Shown in pieces: positions 1-8,556 of a stretch of 64,000 bases of DNA (positions within the stretch are counted from its first letter, which is position 1; the number at the start of each line of letters is the position of its first letter). This DNA is from Brenneria rubrifaciens. GTDB taxonomy: Bacteria > Pseudomonadota > Gammaproteobacteria > Enterobacterales > Enterobacteriaceae. The notes beneath the pieces were generated by a model. It was not told the origin of the DNA, did not search any database, and was given only the letters and a program-made list of their open reading frames with translations. The translations under genes were made by a program, and so were the position numbers. The stretch lies in assembly GCF_005484945.1 (NCBI RefSeq), contig NZ_CP034035.1:2542001-2606000 (forward strand), given 5' to 3'.

Positions 1-96
1 TAAGACTCGCTGCTGCTACGCCTATCCCTAGCTTTAAGCAAGCTAATATATTCAGTCCGGGGATTAATATTATCTTTTCATTTCAAGGAGGAACTG

Positions 97-1572
97 ATGT
101 CCACATCCCTTACCACACTGGAAAAGGCCCTATTACCCAAAATCGAATGTTGGCTCGCCGCCCATCGCGAATCGATGATCGACGAACTGGCGAAGTGGGT
201 TGAGGTCCCCAGCGTCAGCCGTCCCGATCTCGCACAGCCGGGAGCGCCTTTCGGTCCCGACTGCGCCAAAATGCTGCAAGTGGCCCTGTCGCTGGCCGAA
301 CAGTCCGGATTCCGCACAGAGCAGCATGAGGGCTATGCAGGATCTGTGATTTATGGCAACCATTGTGAAGATATTGGCTTGATCAATCATCTTGACGTGG
401 TGCCGGCAGGCGAGAACTGGTCTTATCCGCCGTTTACGCTGACCCGCCAAGATGATTTTCTGATTGGCCGCGGCGTATTCGACAATAAAGGTTCTGCTAT
501 CATGAACCTGTATTTGCTGAAACTGTTCCGTGATCTGGCGATACCGTTGCAACACAATCTGCGTCTCGTTTACGGAATGGCGGAAGAAACCGATATGGCC
601 GATCTCATCTGGTTCGCTAAAAATGGACCGGTGCCTCGCCTCTCTCTCGTCACCGACGGTTCGTTTCCGGTGAACTATGCGCAAAAAGGACAAATCGCGT
701 TTCGCATGAACGTTGCGGATGCTGGTAAGCTCTCTGCCTTCAGCGCCGGTAATGCGGGCAACACGATTCCGGCGACGGCGCAAATCACCCTCACCGGCGT
801 AGAGGGCGATCTGAATGGCGATACGCTGAGCGGTCTCGGTGCAGGACGCGTCACGTTTACCCGTGACGAACGCGGCCTGACCTTGCAGGCTCAGGGGATT
901 GCCGGTCATGCCGCGTTCCCCGAGGGCACGCTCAGCGCCGCTGTCGTCCTGCTGGATGCTCTGCTTGAACTGAACCTCCTGCCGGAACCGGAACGAACAC
1001 TTGCGAAAAACCTGCAACAGTTGTTCGCCTCCCCTTACGGCGAGGGAGCCGGGATTGGGCTGGAAGACGTGCCGTCCGGCAAGCTGACGCTGAACGCAGG
1101 CATCTGGCAGTCCGATACCTCCGGTACGCTGACCATTACCGGCGACATCCGCTATCCGGTGACACTGAACGGGCAAACCATTATGACAACGCTAGGTGAC
1201 CACCTCGCGCAGCTCGCCGCCGGCATTGAACTGCTTCCCAATTGGCGAGATATCCCGCCATTTTATCTGCCGGAAGATGATAAGGCCCGTCAGGTGCTGC
1301 AACAGGCTTGGCATGACGTCACCGGACGCAGCGACCCCGCCTATTCCATGGGCGGCGTCACCCATTCCAAAGTACTGCCGCGCGCTATCACTTTCGGCCC
1401 TATCTTTCCGCCTAGCGAGACGAAAATCCCGGACTCGCCGCCTGCCGGGAATAGCCTTCCCCACGTCGCTAACGAAATGGTCCACCTGCCGACGTTGCTG
1501 GCTGGCATGCCAATATACGTCATCGCGCTGATCCGGCTGGATGCCGAACTGTCCGCACAGCAAAACGGATAG
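97..1572 (+). CDS. M20-family metallopeptidase (ArgE/DapE/dipeptidase type)
   Basis: This 491-residue protein has the layout of dinuclear zinc M20 peptidases and deacylases. Visible metal-site candidates are H98 and D100 in HLDVVPAG, D129 in GRGVFDNKG, the E163-E164 pair in MAEETD, D187 and H423 near the C-terminus (GGVTHSK). The middle third is the usual dimerisation insert. The ATG is preceded at good spacing by a very strong AAGGAGGA, so the start is secure. The gene stands alone and ends at a terminator. The substrate (dipeptide, N-acyl amino acid or other amide) cannot be read from the sequence. Its position just upstream of a sulfur amino acid pair hints at peptide or amino acid salvage, which is inference only. 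Confidence 0.88.
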   Translation: MSTSLTTLEKALLPKIECWLAAHRESMIDELAKWVEVPSVSRPDLAQPGAPFGPDCAKMLQVALSLAEQSGFRTEQHEGYAGSVIYGNHCEDIGLINHLDVVPAGENWSYPPFTLTRQDDFLIGRGVFDNKGSAIMNLYLLKLFRDLAIPLQHNLRLVYGMAEETDMADLIWFAKNGPVPRLSLVTDGSFPVNYAQKGQIAFRMNVADAGKLSAFSAGNAGNTIPATAQITLTGVEGDLNGDTLSGLGAGRVTFTRDERGLTLQAQGIAGHAAFPEGTLSAAVVLLDALLELNLLPEPERTLAKNLQQLFASPYGEGAGIGLEDVPSGKLTLNAGIWQSDTSGTLTITGDIRYPVTLNGQTIMTTLGDHLAQLAAGIELLPNWRDIPPFYLPEDDKARQVLQQAWHDVTGRSDPAYSMGGVTHSKVLPRAITFGPIFPPSETKIPDSPPAGNSLPHVANEMVHLPTLLAGMPIYVIALIRLDAELSAQQNG

Positions 1573-1612
1573 CGGAAAGCTTAAGTAAGCTGTTCCATGC
1601 GTCAATTCATCG

Positions 1613-1650
1613 GGCACCACTCTATTTGTACGAATAGGTGGTGCCTTTTT
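1613..1650 (+). terminator. Rho-independent terminator after the M20 peptidase gene
   Basis: An 8-bp stem (GGCACCAC with GTGGTGCC) is extended by an inner CTATT/AATAG stem and followed directly by five T. It separates the peptidase gene from the cystathionine beta-synthase gene. Confidence 0.9.
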
Positions 1651-1814
1651 CGTCAGAGGGATATACGTCCACACCGCTACGCTTCCATACATTTTTACGG
1701 CAATTAGAATATTATATTAAATAATCGCATATCTATTGGTGATTTATTTCGTTCATATGCCATTTTCGCAGATCTAATATAGCCCTACGATTCTCGCCGA
1801 AAAGTGAAAGATAG

Positions 1815-3182
1815 ATGGAATCCCATACCTCCGTTCTCGACTTCATAGGCCATACACCGCTGTTGGAACTTACCCATTTTGATACCGGACCGTGCCGCCT
1901 GTTCGTAAAACTGGAAAACCAGAATCCCGGCGGTTCGATTAAAGATCGGGTGGCCTTGTCCATGATTGAACATGCTGAACGTCAGGGCTGGCTGCAACCC
2001 GGCGGAACCATCATTGAAGCAACCGCCGGCAATACTGGTCTGGGGCTGGCGCTGGTGGCCGCGCTGAAAGGCTACCGGCTGGTGTTGGTGGTGCCGGATA
2101 AGATGAGCCGGGAGAAAATATTTCACCTGCGGGCGCTGGGCGCGGAAGTACGGCTGACTCGTTCCGATGTCGCCAAAGGACACCCGGACTATTATCAGGA
2201 TTATGCCCGCCGTCTGGCTAGCGAAACGCCAGGCGCCTATTACATCGACCAGTTCAATAACCCGGCTAATCTGGCGGCGCATTACCACACCACGGCCCCG
2301 GAACTGTGGCGGCAAATGGATCGTCAAATCGACGCGATTACGGTTGGCGTCGGTTCCGGCGGCACGCTGGGCGGTCTCAGCCGCTACTTTGCCGAAGTCT
2401 CACCGCAGACCGCGTTTATACTGGCAGATCCGGCCGGTTCGATCCTCTCCGACCACGTGCAGCGCGGCAGCTATGGCGAAGCCGGAAGCTGGCTGGTGGA
2501 AGGCATCGGGGAGGATTTCGTTCCCGAACTGGCCGATTTCAGTCGGATTCAACACGCTTACGCCATCGGAGACGCCGAATCTTTCCATACCGCCCGCGAA
2601 CTGCTGCGTAAAGAGGGCGTGTTGGCCGGTTCCTCCAGCGGCACGCTGCTGGCGGCCGCGCTGCGCTATTGCCGCGAACAGACGGAACCGAAGCGAGTGG
2701 CGACGTTGATCTGCGATAGCGGCAATAAATACCTGTCAAAGATGTTCAACGATTACTGGATGATTGAGCAGGGGCTGATTAAACGCCCCCCGCACGGCGA
2801 TCTGCGTGATTTGATTGCCTACCGTCACGACGAGGGCGCCACGGTTTCCGTCGCGCCCGATGATACGCTCAGTATCGTTCATGCCCGTATGCGCTTATAC
2901 GACATCTCCCAGTTGCCGGTGCTGGAGGATCAGCGCGTGGTCGGCGTGATTGACGAATGGGACCTGCTTAATAGCCTGAAGAACAATCGGCAACATTTCT
3001 CGCTCACCGCCCGTGAGGCCATGTCCCGGCAGGTCGAAACCCTGCCTAAAGAGGCGTCGCACGAGGCGTTACTCGCTATTTTCGATCGCGGTTATGTGGC
3101 GGTTATTCTCGATGGCGAGCGTTTTCTCGGTCTGATTACCCGAACCGATATCCTGAATCATTGGCGGCAAACGCTACGTTAA
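1815..3182 (+). CDS. Cystathionine beta-synthase with C-terminal CBS-domain pair
   Basis: The first about 330 residues form a fold-type II PLP enzyme of the cysteine synthase/CBS family. K43 in the GGSIKDR motif is the expected Schiff-base lysine. TAGNTG is the substrate loop and GVGSGGTLGG binds the PLP phosphate. The last about 110 residues contain two CBS motifs, which separates this 455-residue protein from the shorter CysK/CysM and matches bacterial cystathionine beta-synthases. The predicted reaction is serine plus homocysteine to cystathionine. The next gene, 52 bp downstream on the same strand, would complete reverse transsulfuration. The ATG has only a weak upstream Shine-Dalgarno. 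A specialised cysteine synthase remains a possible alternative. Confidence 0.88.
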   Translation: MESHTSVLDFIGHTPLLELTHFDTGPCRLFVKLENQNPGGSIKDRVALSMIEHAERQGWLQPGGTIIEATAGNTGLGLALVAALKGYRLVLVVPDKMSREKIFHLRALGAEVRLTRSDVAKGHPDYYQDYARRLASETPGAYYIDQFNNPANLAAHYHTTAPELWRQMDRQIDAITVGVGSGGTLGGLSRYFAEVSPQTAFILADPAGSILSDHVQRGSYGEAGSWLVEGIGEDFVPELADFSRIQHAYAIGDAESFHTARELLRKEGVLAGSSSGTLLAAALRYCREQTEPKRVATLICDSGNKYLSKMFNDYWMIEQGLIKRPPHGDLRDLIAYRHDEGATVSVAPDDTLSIVHARMRLYDISQLPVLEDQRVVGVIDEWDLLNSLKNNRQHFSLTAREAMSRQVETLPKEASHEALLAIFDRGYVAVILDGERFLGLITRTDILNHWRQTLR

Positions 3183-3234
3183 TGATATTCCCGCTCCCGC
3201 CCGCCTTTTTTCGATTTTGTATAAGGAGTTCTGT

Positions 3235-4380
3235 ATGCCGCAATTTGATACCCAGACGGTTCACGCCGGTTACACCCCGGACAGCACCGGCGCGGTAATG
3301 CCCGCCATTTACGCAACCTCCACGTTTGCTCAGCCAGCGCCGGGCGAACCTACCGGCTATGAGTATTCGCGTAGCGGCAACCCTACTCGTGCTGCTCTTG
3401 AAGCGGCTATCGCCGAACTGGAAGGCGGCCTGCAAGGTTTTGCCTTCGCCTCCGGGCTGGCGGCCAGCGCCACCATCCTCGAACTGCTCGATCAGGGCAG
3501 TCATATCGTGGCGGTGGACGACCTCTATGGCGGCACCTGGCGTCTGCTGGAAAACGTGCGCAAACGTACTGCCGGACTACAGGTTACCTATGCCAACCCC
3601 GCTGACCTCCACGCTGTGGAGCAGGCCATTACCCCGAAAACCCGTCTGATCTGGGTGGAAACGCCAACCAATCCGCTGCTGAAACTGGCGGATTTGGCGG
3701 CTATCGCAGACCTCGCCAGAAAGCACCGGTTGATCAGCGTCGCGGATAACACCTTTGCCTCCCCTGCTCTCCAGCGGCCGTTGGATCTGGGGTTCGATAT
3801 CGTTATCCATTCCGCGACCAAATATCTTAATGGACATTCGGACGTGATTGCGGGTCTGGCGGTCATCGGTCGCGACCGGGAACTGGCGGCGCAACTCGCC
3901 TATCTGCAAAATGCCGTTGGGGGAATTCTCGATCCGTTCAGCAGTTTCCTGACCCTGCGCGGCATTCGGACACTGGCATTGCGGAGTGCGCGACACAGCG
4001 AAAGCGCTGGAGAGATTGCGCAATGGCTCGAACAACAGCCACAGGTGGAACAGGTTTATTACCCCGGCCTGCCGTCGCATCCACAATACAGGCTGGCGCA
4101 AAAACAAATGAGCGGCTTTGGCGGCATGATTTCCGTCCGGCTTAAAGGGGATGAATATTTTGCCCGCGAGGTCATTAAACGAACGCGCCTGTTTACGCTG
4201 GCAGAAAGTCTGGGCGGGGTTGAAAGCCTGATTAGTCAGCCGTTTGCCATGACACACGCCTCAGTTCCGCTGGAAAAACGGTTACAAAAAGGCATCACGC
4301 CGCAGCTATTACGTTTATCCGTCGGCATCGAGAACGTGCAGGATCTGATCGAGGATTTAGGTCAGGCGCTGAATGCCTGA
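3235..4380 (+). CDS. Cystathionine gamma-lyase / gamma-synthase family enzyme
   Basis: This 381-residue fold-type I PLP enzyme belongs to the Cys/Met metabolism family. It has the SRSGNPTR substrate-binding stretch, ADNTFASP around the PLP-binding aspartate, and K196 in SATKYLNGH as the Schiff-base lysine. The ATG at 3235 is chosen over an upstream in-frame TTG because AAGGAG lies 6 bp before it. Paired with the preceding cystathionine beta-synthase, the likely job is cleavage of cystathionine to cysteine, ammonia and 2-oxobutyrate. Gamma-synthase, gamma-lyase and methionine gamma-lyase members are hard to separate by eye, so the lyase role rests on context. Confidence 0.85.
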   Translation: MPQFDTQTVHAGYTPDSTGAVMPAIYATSTFAQPAPGEPTGYEYSRSGNPTRAALEAAIAELEGGLQGFAFASGLAASATILELLDQGSHIVAVDDLYGGTWRLLENVRKRTAGLQVTYANPADLHAVEQAITPKTRLIWVETPTNPLLKLADLAAIADLARKHRLISVADNTFASPALQRPLDLGFDIVIHSATKYLNGHSDVIAGLAVIGRDRELAAQLAYLQNAVGGILDPFSSFLTLRGIRTLALRSARHSESAGEIAQWLEQQPQVEQVYYPGLPSHPQYRLAQKQMSGFGGMISVRLKGDEYFAREVIKRTRLFTLAESLGGVESLISQPFAMTHASVPLEKRLQKGITPQLLRLSVGIENVQDLIEDLGQALNA

Positions 4381-4457
4381 AGGAAACGCATAACACACGT
4401 AAACCCGCTATTTTTCCCTGGGCGCAAAAGAGGCGGGGTCGGGAGAGACTTCAGGAT

Positions 4458-4477
4458 GAGCCGCACGGATGCGGCTC
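4458..4477. repeat. Perfect 8-bp hairpin, GAGCCGCA/TGCGGCTC
   Basis: An 8-bp perfect inverted repeat with a 4-nt loop lies in the 195-bp gap between two convergent genes. There is no T-run on either side, so it is not a textbook terminator. It may protect 3' ends of either transcript. Confidence 0.5.
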
Positions 4478-4575
4478 AAGCCAATGACCTGCCGAGAGGA
4501 TGATTGCCTATGGACAGTCGTTCACTCGCGACCTTACGACGTTATCAATACATTGCCGATAACAGACCATCAGAA

Positions 4576-5664
4576 TTAATACCTTTCAAGCCAATGCGCG
4601 TAAGGCGCCGGCAGCGTCCATGAGGCGCGTTCGATCCCCAGTTCGCGGGCGGCATAATAGCTCCAGTGCGGATTGGCCAGATGTGATTTCCCCACCATCA
4701 CCAGATCCAACTGACCGGATTTTACCGCCTGTTCAGCGAGTTCAGGGGTGCCGAATCCCCAGGCTGAGGACACCGGAATCGCCGCCTCCCGGCGAACCTG
4801 CTGGGCAATCGGCCCCAGAAAAGCGGGAGCCCAGGGGATGTTGGCGTCCGGCGTAGAAAAACCAATGCTGACGCTGAGCATATCAAGCCCGTTCTGTTTG
4901 AAACGGCGCGTCAGCTCAATGGACTCCCGCAAGGTTTCCTCATCACGCCCATCGAACTCAATCACGCCAAAGCGCGCGGTCAGCGGTAAATGTTCCGGCC
5001 AGACTTCACGTACCGCAGCCAGCGTTTCCAGCAGAAAACGGCAGCGGTTATCGAAGCTGCCGCCATATTGATCGCTGCGCTGGTTGGCATGTACCGAGAA
5101 GAAGCTCTGACCCAGATAGCCGTGGGCAAAATGCAGTTCAAGCCATTCAAACCCGGCCTCACGCGCCCGCCGCGCCGCCGCCACAAAGTCCTGACGCACC
5201 CGCGTAATATCTTCCAGCGTCATTTCCCGTGGCGTTTTGGACAGATTGCCGCCGAAAGGGATTGCGGAAGGAGAGATCGTCGGCCAGCCGTGTGCATCCC
5301 CGGCGGCGATATGATCATCGCCTTCCCACGGAATGTTGGCGCTGGCTTTACGACCTGCGTGAGCAATCTGAATACCCGGCACTGAACCGGCGGCTTTGAT
5401 GGCGCTGACCACGGGCACAAATGCCTGTGCCAGTTCATCATTCCAGATACCGGCACAGCGTGGCGTGATACGGCCTTCAGGCGCGACGGCAGTGGCTTCA
5501 ACAATCACCAGTCCGGCGCCGCCTCGCGCCAGAGAGGTGTAATGCGTCTGATGCCAGTCGTTGATCAGGCCTTCATTAGCGGAATACATGCACATCGGAG
5601 GAACCGCGATACGGTTACGCAGCGCAACGTCTTTCAGTTTGAAGGGTTGAAATAGTGCTGACAT
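4576..5664 (-). CDS. NADH:flavin oxidoreductase, Old Yellow Enzyme of the YqjM class
   Basis: This 362-residue FMN-dependent TIM-barrel protein begins with the OYE pattern RNRIAVPPMCMYSA. C25 in that motif is the thermophilic-like/YqjM marker that tunes the flavin. HAGRKA and the HxAHGYL-like HFAHGYL supply flavin and substrate contacts. These enzymes reduce activated C=C bonds of enals, enones or nitro compounds using NAD(P)H. The gene is divergent from an ArsR-type regulator with a palindrome between them, so repression relieved by an electrophile or oxidant is plausible. That regulation is inferred. The physiological substrate is unknown. Confidence 0.9.
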   Translation of the reverse strand: MSALFQPFKLKDVALRNRIAVPPMCMYSANEGLINDWHQTHYTSLARGGAGLVIVEATAVAPEGRITPRCAGIWNDELAQAFVPVVSAIKAAGSVPGIQIAHAGRKASANIPWEGDDHIAAGDAHGWPTISPSAIPFGGNLSKTPREMTLEDITRVRQDFVAAARRAREAGFEWLELHFAHGYLGQSFFSVHANQRSDQYGGSFDNRCRFLLETLAAVREVWPEHLPLTARFGVIEFDGRDEETLRESIELTRRFKQNGLDMLSVSIGFSTPDANIPWAPAFLGPIAQQVRREAAIPVSSAWGFGTPELAEQAVKSGQLDLVMVGKSHLANPHWSYYAARELGIERASWTLPAPYAHWLERY

Positions 5665-5697
5665 GATATTTCCTCAAGGGTTGGGTTACTTCTATAC

Positions 5698-5713
5698 TTC
5701 GATATTAATCGAA
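5698..5713. promoter_or_regulatory. Candidate operator for the divergent OYE/ArsR promoters
   Basis: TTCGAT-ATTA-ATCGAA is a perfect 6+6 inverted repeat in the divergent gap. On the minus strand it lies immediately upstream of a TATAGA -10-like element (5691-5696) that would serve the oxidoreductase gene. On the plus strand it is about 26 bp upstream of a perfect TATAAT (5740-5745). It is well placed to let one repressor control both genes. Binding itself is not shown. Confidence 0.55.
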
Positions 5714-5751
5714 CAATGGATTTTAAACAACCGACTCATTATAATTCCTGC

Positions 5752-6054
5752 ATGAGACCTTTTAAGCACCCGACGACCGACGAGTTCATCCTTGAACGCG
5801 TACTTTACGCCTTGAGCGATCCCGTGCGCATGGAGATCGTCCGGCATCTGGCGCTGCTCGGCGAAGCCACCTGTGGCGAGCTGGATGGCGGCCGCCCCAA
5901 ATCCAGCGTTTCTCACCACTTTCGGGTACTGCGTGACGCGGGCCTGATTCACACCACCAATGTCGGCACGACCCATATGAACCAATTACGCCACGTTGAA
6001 ATGGAAGCGCGCTTTCCGGGATTGCTGGCGGCGATCCTGTCGCAAAAAGCGTGA
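5752..6054 (+). CDS. ArsR-family winged-helix transcriptional regulator
   Basis: This is a small HTH protein of 100 residues (112 if the in-frame ATG at 5716 is used). YALSDPVRMEIVRHLA is the start of an ArsR-type winged helix and SSVSHHFRVLRDAGLI is the recognition region. No cysteine metal-binding motif like that of metal-sensing ArsR is seen; the lone Cys in ATCGEL could be redox-sensitive. A TATAAT at 5740-5745 would start transcription near 5752, which would make the message nearly leaderless if the ATG at 5752 is used. Neither start has a Shine-Dalgarno. The neighbour and the palindrome suggest it represses the Old Yellow Enzyme gene and itself. Confidence 0.82.
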   Translation: MRPFKHPTTDEFILERVLYALSDPVRMEIVRHLALLGEATCGELDGGRPKSSVSHHFRVLRDAGLIHTTNVGTTHMNQLRHVEMEARFPGLLAAILSQKA

Positions 6055-6161
6055 TACATTAAACATAACCCAGTTAACTATTCCAGTTTCAGAGAGTTAC
6101 TTTGCCTATCTATGATTATAGTCCACCCTCATTTTCCATTACCCCACCTTGAAGAGTCACA

Positions 6162-6647
6162 ATGATGAACAACGATGTGCTGCGTAGCGTACGCTATATG
6201 CTGAACTTAAATAACGATCACCTGCTGGCGATCCTGGCGCTGGTGGAAATGACCGTGCCGGCCCAGCAACTGGCAAGCTATGTGAAAAAAGAAGATGAAC
6301 CTGGCTACCAGCCGTGTCCCGACATTGTGATGAGCTATTTTCTCAACGGCCTGATTCTGCAAAAACGCGGCAAAAGCGAAAACCAGCCCGCGCTCCAGGT
6401 CGAGCGTAAAATCACCAATAACATCATCCTGAAAAAACTGCGCGTCGCGTTCTCGCTGAAAACCACGGATATTCAGGAAATACTGGCCGCCCAGAATTTC
6501 AGAGTCTCTCAGCCGGAACTGACGGCCATGATGCGCTCGCCGGATCATAAAAATTACCGCGCCTGTGGCGATCAAATCCTGCGCTACTTTCTGAAAGGGT
6601 TAACCGCACGGGTTCGTCAGGTCAAATCGCCGCACAAGGTAAGCTGA
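6162..6647 (+). CDS. yehS: YehS-like DUF1456 protein
   Basis: This 161-residue protein matches the YehS/DUF1456 family. It contains two copies of a roughly 70-residue helical repeat, seen in the parallels NDVLRSVRYML...CPDIVMSYFLNGL and NNIILKKLRVAFSL...CGDQILRYFLKGL. It is soluble, with no signal peptide or membrane segment. The start at 6162 gives the same N-terminal length as E. coli YehS. The biochemical function of the family is not established. A 42-codon ORF begins in a TGATG overlap with its stop codon. Confidence 0.88.
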   Translation: MMNNDVLRSVRYMLNLNNDHLLAILALVEMTVPAQQLASYVKKEDEPGYQPCPDIVMSYFLNGLILQKRGKSENQPALQVERKITNNIILKKLRVAFSLKTTDIQEILAAQNFRVSQPELTAMMRSPDHKNYRACGDQILRYFLKGLTARVRQVKSPHKVS

Positions 6648-6775
6648 TGACGGTATTGCCGGAGGGTGCTCATTTCCGCGCGGTAGCCGCGCAGAAAACG
6701 CAGCCAGAGGGATTACGCCAGCGCTATCAGCGCATTTTTAACCACGTTTTTTCTGAACCCATATCCAATGGCTAA
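6647..6775 (+). CDS. Possible 42-codon ORF coupled to yehS and overlapping the exporter start
   Basis: An ATG at 6647 overlaps the yehS stop codon as TGATG. It opens a 42-codon frame that ends in TAA at 6773-6775, overlapping the exporter start at 6768 by 8 nt. The predicted peptide starts MTVLPEGAHF, is rich in Gln and Arg, and has no membrane segment or known motif. The double coupling is what makes it notable. It could also be just a spacer that carries ribosomes from yehS to the exporter gene, whose own Shine-Dalgarno is poor. Confidence 0.3.
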   Translation: MTVLPEGAHFRAVAAQKTQPEGLRQRYQRIFNHVFSEPISNG

Positions 6776-7961
6776 TGCGATGACTTCACCCTCCCATCTG
6801 GGCTACGCACTCGTTTTAGGGCTTTTGGCCGCCCTCGGCCCGCTTTGTACCGACCTTTATCTTCCCGCCTTGCCGGAACTGGCTCACGAACTATCGACGT
6901 CTACCTCCGCATCTCAACTCAGCCTGACGGCCGGTCTGCTGGGGCTTGGGGCCGGGCAATTGGTCTTTGGGCCGTTGAGCGACAAGCTGGGCCGCAGGCG
7001 TCCGCTGCTCTGTTCGCTGCTGCTGTTTCTGGCCGCCTCCGTCTGGTGCGCGCTGGCGCCAAACATTAATCAACTGATTGCGGCGCGTTTTTTTCAAGGT
7101 ATGGCGGGTGCGGGCGGCGCGGTATTATCCAGAGCTATCGCCCGCGATCTCTACTCAGGTCATGAATTAACCCGCTTTTTCGCTCTGCTGATGCTGATCA
7201 ATGGCCTTGCGCCGATCCTTGCGCCCGTTCTCGGCGGCACACTACTTACTATCATGGACTGGCGGGGTATTTTTATTACGCTGGCTGCCATTGCCATCTT
7301 ATTACTCACGCTTTCCGCCTTGCGTTTGCACGAAACCCTTCCCCCGCAGCGACGGGCCGTGGGCGGGGTGGGCGCATTACTCTCTTCCCTGGGCAGTCTG
7401 CTGTCCGAACGTCAGTTTATGGGGCTCTGTCTGGTACAGGGGTTCGCCGGTGCCGGCATGTTTGCCTATATCGGCGCATCCCCTTTTGTCCTACAGAATA
7501 TTTATCAGCTCAGCCCGCAAATGTTCAGCCTGTGCTTCGCCATTAACGGCGTGGGATTGATCATATCCGCCCAGATTTCGGCGCGTCTGAGCCAGCAATG
7601 GGGAGAAATCCGGGTGCTTAAGCTGGGTTTGGCGATTGCGGCGATATCCTCCCTGCTGTTACTGCTGGCGGGTTATCTGCAAGCGCCGCTGGTCTGGCTG
7701 CTGGCGCCGTTGTTCTTCTCGATTATCATTATCGGGATTGTCGGCCCCACCGCATCGTCGCTGGCCATGCAGCTCCAGGGAAATAAGGCGGGCAGCGCCT
7801 CCGCATTGCTTGGCGTCAGTATGTTTACGCTGGGAGCGATAAGCGTGCCGCTGACCGGATTGAATGGAACGTCAACGCTGTCCATGACGCTGGCGATTGT
7901 GATCTGTTACGCGCTGTCAATCGGCTCGTTCGTGCTATTGACGCGCCATCGTGACGGATAA
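6768..7961 (+). CDS. Bcr/CflA-family multidrug efflux MFS transporter
   Basis: This 397-residue inner-membrane protein has about 12 hydrophobic segments and the drug:H+ antiporter-1 (12 TMS) signature. Motif A is GPLSDKLGRRRP after TM2. The D-x-Y-L-P-A-L-P motif in TM1 (DLYLPALPEL) is typical of Bcr/CflA proteins. Family members export bicyclomycin, sulfonamides, dipeptides or cysteine; the substrate here is unknown. No good Shine-Dalgarno precedes the ATG at 6768. Translation may depend on coupling with the small ORF upstream, or start at the in-frame ATG at 6780. A CGGATAA/TTATCCG hairpin (7955-7971) overlaps the stop codon. Confidence 0.88.
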   Translation: MANAMTSPSHLGYALVLGLLAALGPLCTDLYLPALPELAHELSTSTSASQLSLTAGLLGLGAGQLVFGPLSDKLGRRRPLLCSLLLFLAASVWCALAPNINQLIAARFFQGMAGAGGAVLSRAIARDLYSGHELTRFFALLMLINGLAPILAPVLGGTLLTIMDWRGIFITLAAIAILLLTLSALRLHETLPPQRRAVGGVGALLSSLGSLLSERQFMGLCLVQGFAGAGMFAYIGASPFVLQNIYQLSPQMFSLCFAINGVGLIISAQISARLSQQWGEIRVLKLGLAIAAISSLLLLLAGYLQAPLVWLLAPLFFSIIIIGIVGPTASSLAMQLQGNKAGSASALLGVSMFTLGAISVPLTGLNGTSTLSMTLAIVICYALSIGSFVLLTRHRDG

Positions 7962-7999
7962 CGCTTATCCGGCCGGCCGGTTGTTCATCCTATTTTTAT

Positions 8000-8027
8000 G
8001 GAACGCTTTTTGATCTCCTGCCACTTA
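8000..8027 (+). promoter_or_regulatory. Hrp box (HrpL-type ECF sigma promoter)
   Basis: The sequence GGAACG, 15 nt, then CCACTTA matches the published hrp-box consensus GGAACC-N15/16-CCACNNA at all but the sixth base. It sits 20 bp before the start of a type III chaperone gene and on the same strand. The combination of motif, spacing, orientation and downstream gene content makes chance unlikely. It implies an hrpL gene and a type III system elsewhere in the genome. Confidence 0.85.
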
Positions 8028-8047
8028 CTTATCAATGGAGGGGAAAA

Positions 8048-8554
8048 ATGAAAGTCGGCAATATGTTCCACCGGGTCATGCGTGCGCTGTTGCAACAATA
8101 CGGTATCGACGCGTCATCGGCTGAAGCAACAGGCCATGAGGTATATATCATGACTGTTGAAGACGATATTGATATCCATTTCATTGGCAGCCAGGCGGGA
8201 TACCTCAATATCGTTTGCGCCGTCAGTGAGTTGGATCGGGACATTGATAAACAAACGCTTTATACCCTGCTGGCGTCCAATTCATTTAACCGCGTCCATC
8301 CGGTATTAGTCATTGGTCTGGATAAGGACACCCATAGCGTCGTGCTTTCCACGCGCCAACCTTTAGCTGAGTTGAATAGCGCGGATAGCTTCAAACTCGT
8401 TGAAGCCTTTATTGAAGAAGCCACATCGCTGCGTGCTTGGCTGGCTGACAGAAGTCAGAAAAAGCTCAGAAAGCCGGATGCCAAAAACCTTATCCCAGAC
8501 AATATCCATCCCCTACTCAATTTCAATCGCAAAAATTCGATCATACAGGAGTAA
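8048..8554 (+). CDS. Type III secretion chaperone, CesT/Tir family
   Basis: This 168-residue cytosolic protein has the size and alternating helix/strand pattern of class I effector chaperones. An amphipathic N-terminal helix (FHRVMRALLQQYG) is followed by beta segments and a C-terminal helix (FKLVEAFIEEATSLRAWLADR). Its charge leans acidic in the N-terminal two thirds and basic in the last 35 residues. A good GGAGGGG lies 4-11 bp before the ATG. An hrp box is directly upstream, and the next gene starts 2 bp after the stop. The natural reading is a dedicated chaperone that stabilises and delivers the adjacent effector. The partner assignment is from context. Confidence 0.82.
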   Translation: MKVGNMFHRVMRALLQQYGIDASSAEATGHEVYIMTVEDDIDIHFIGSQAGYLNIVCAVSELDRDIDKQTLYTLLASNSFNRVHPVLVIGLDKDTHSVVLSTRQPLAELNSADSFKLVEAFIEEATSLRAWLADRSQKKLRKPDAKNLIPDNIHPLLNFNRKNSIIQE

Positions 8555-8556
8555 AA

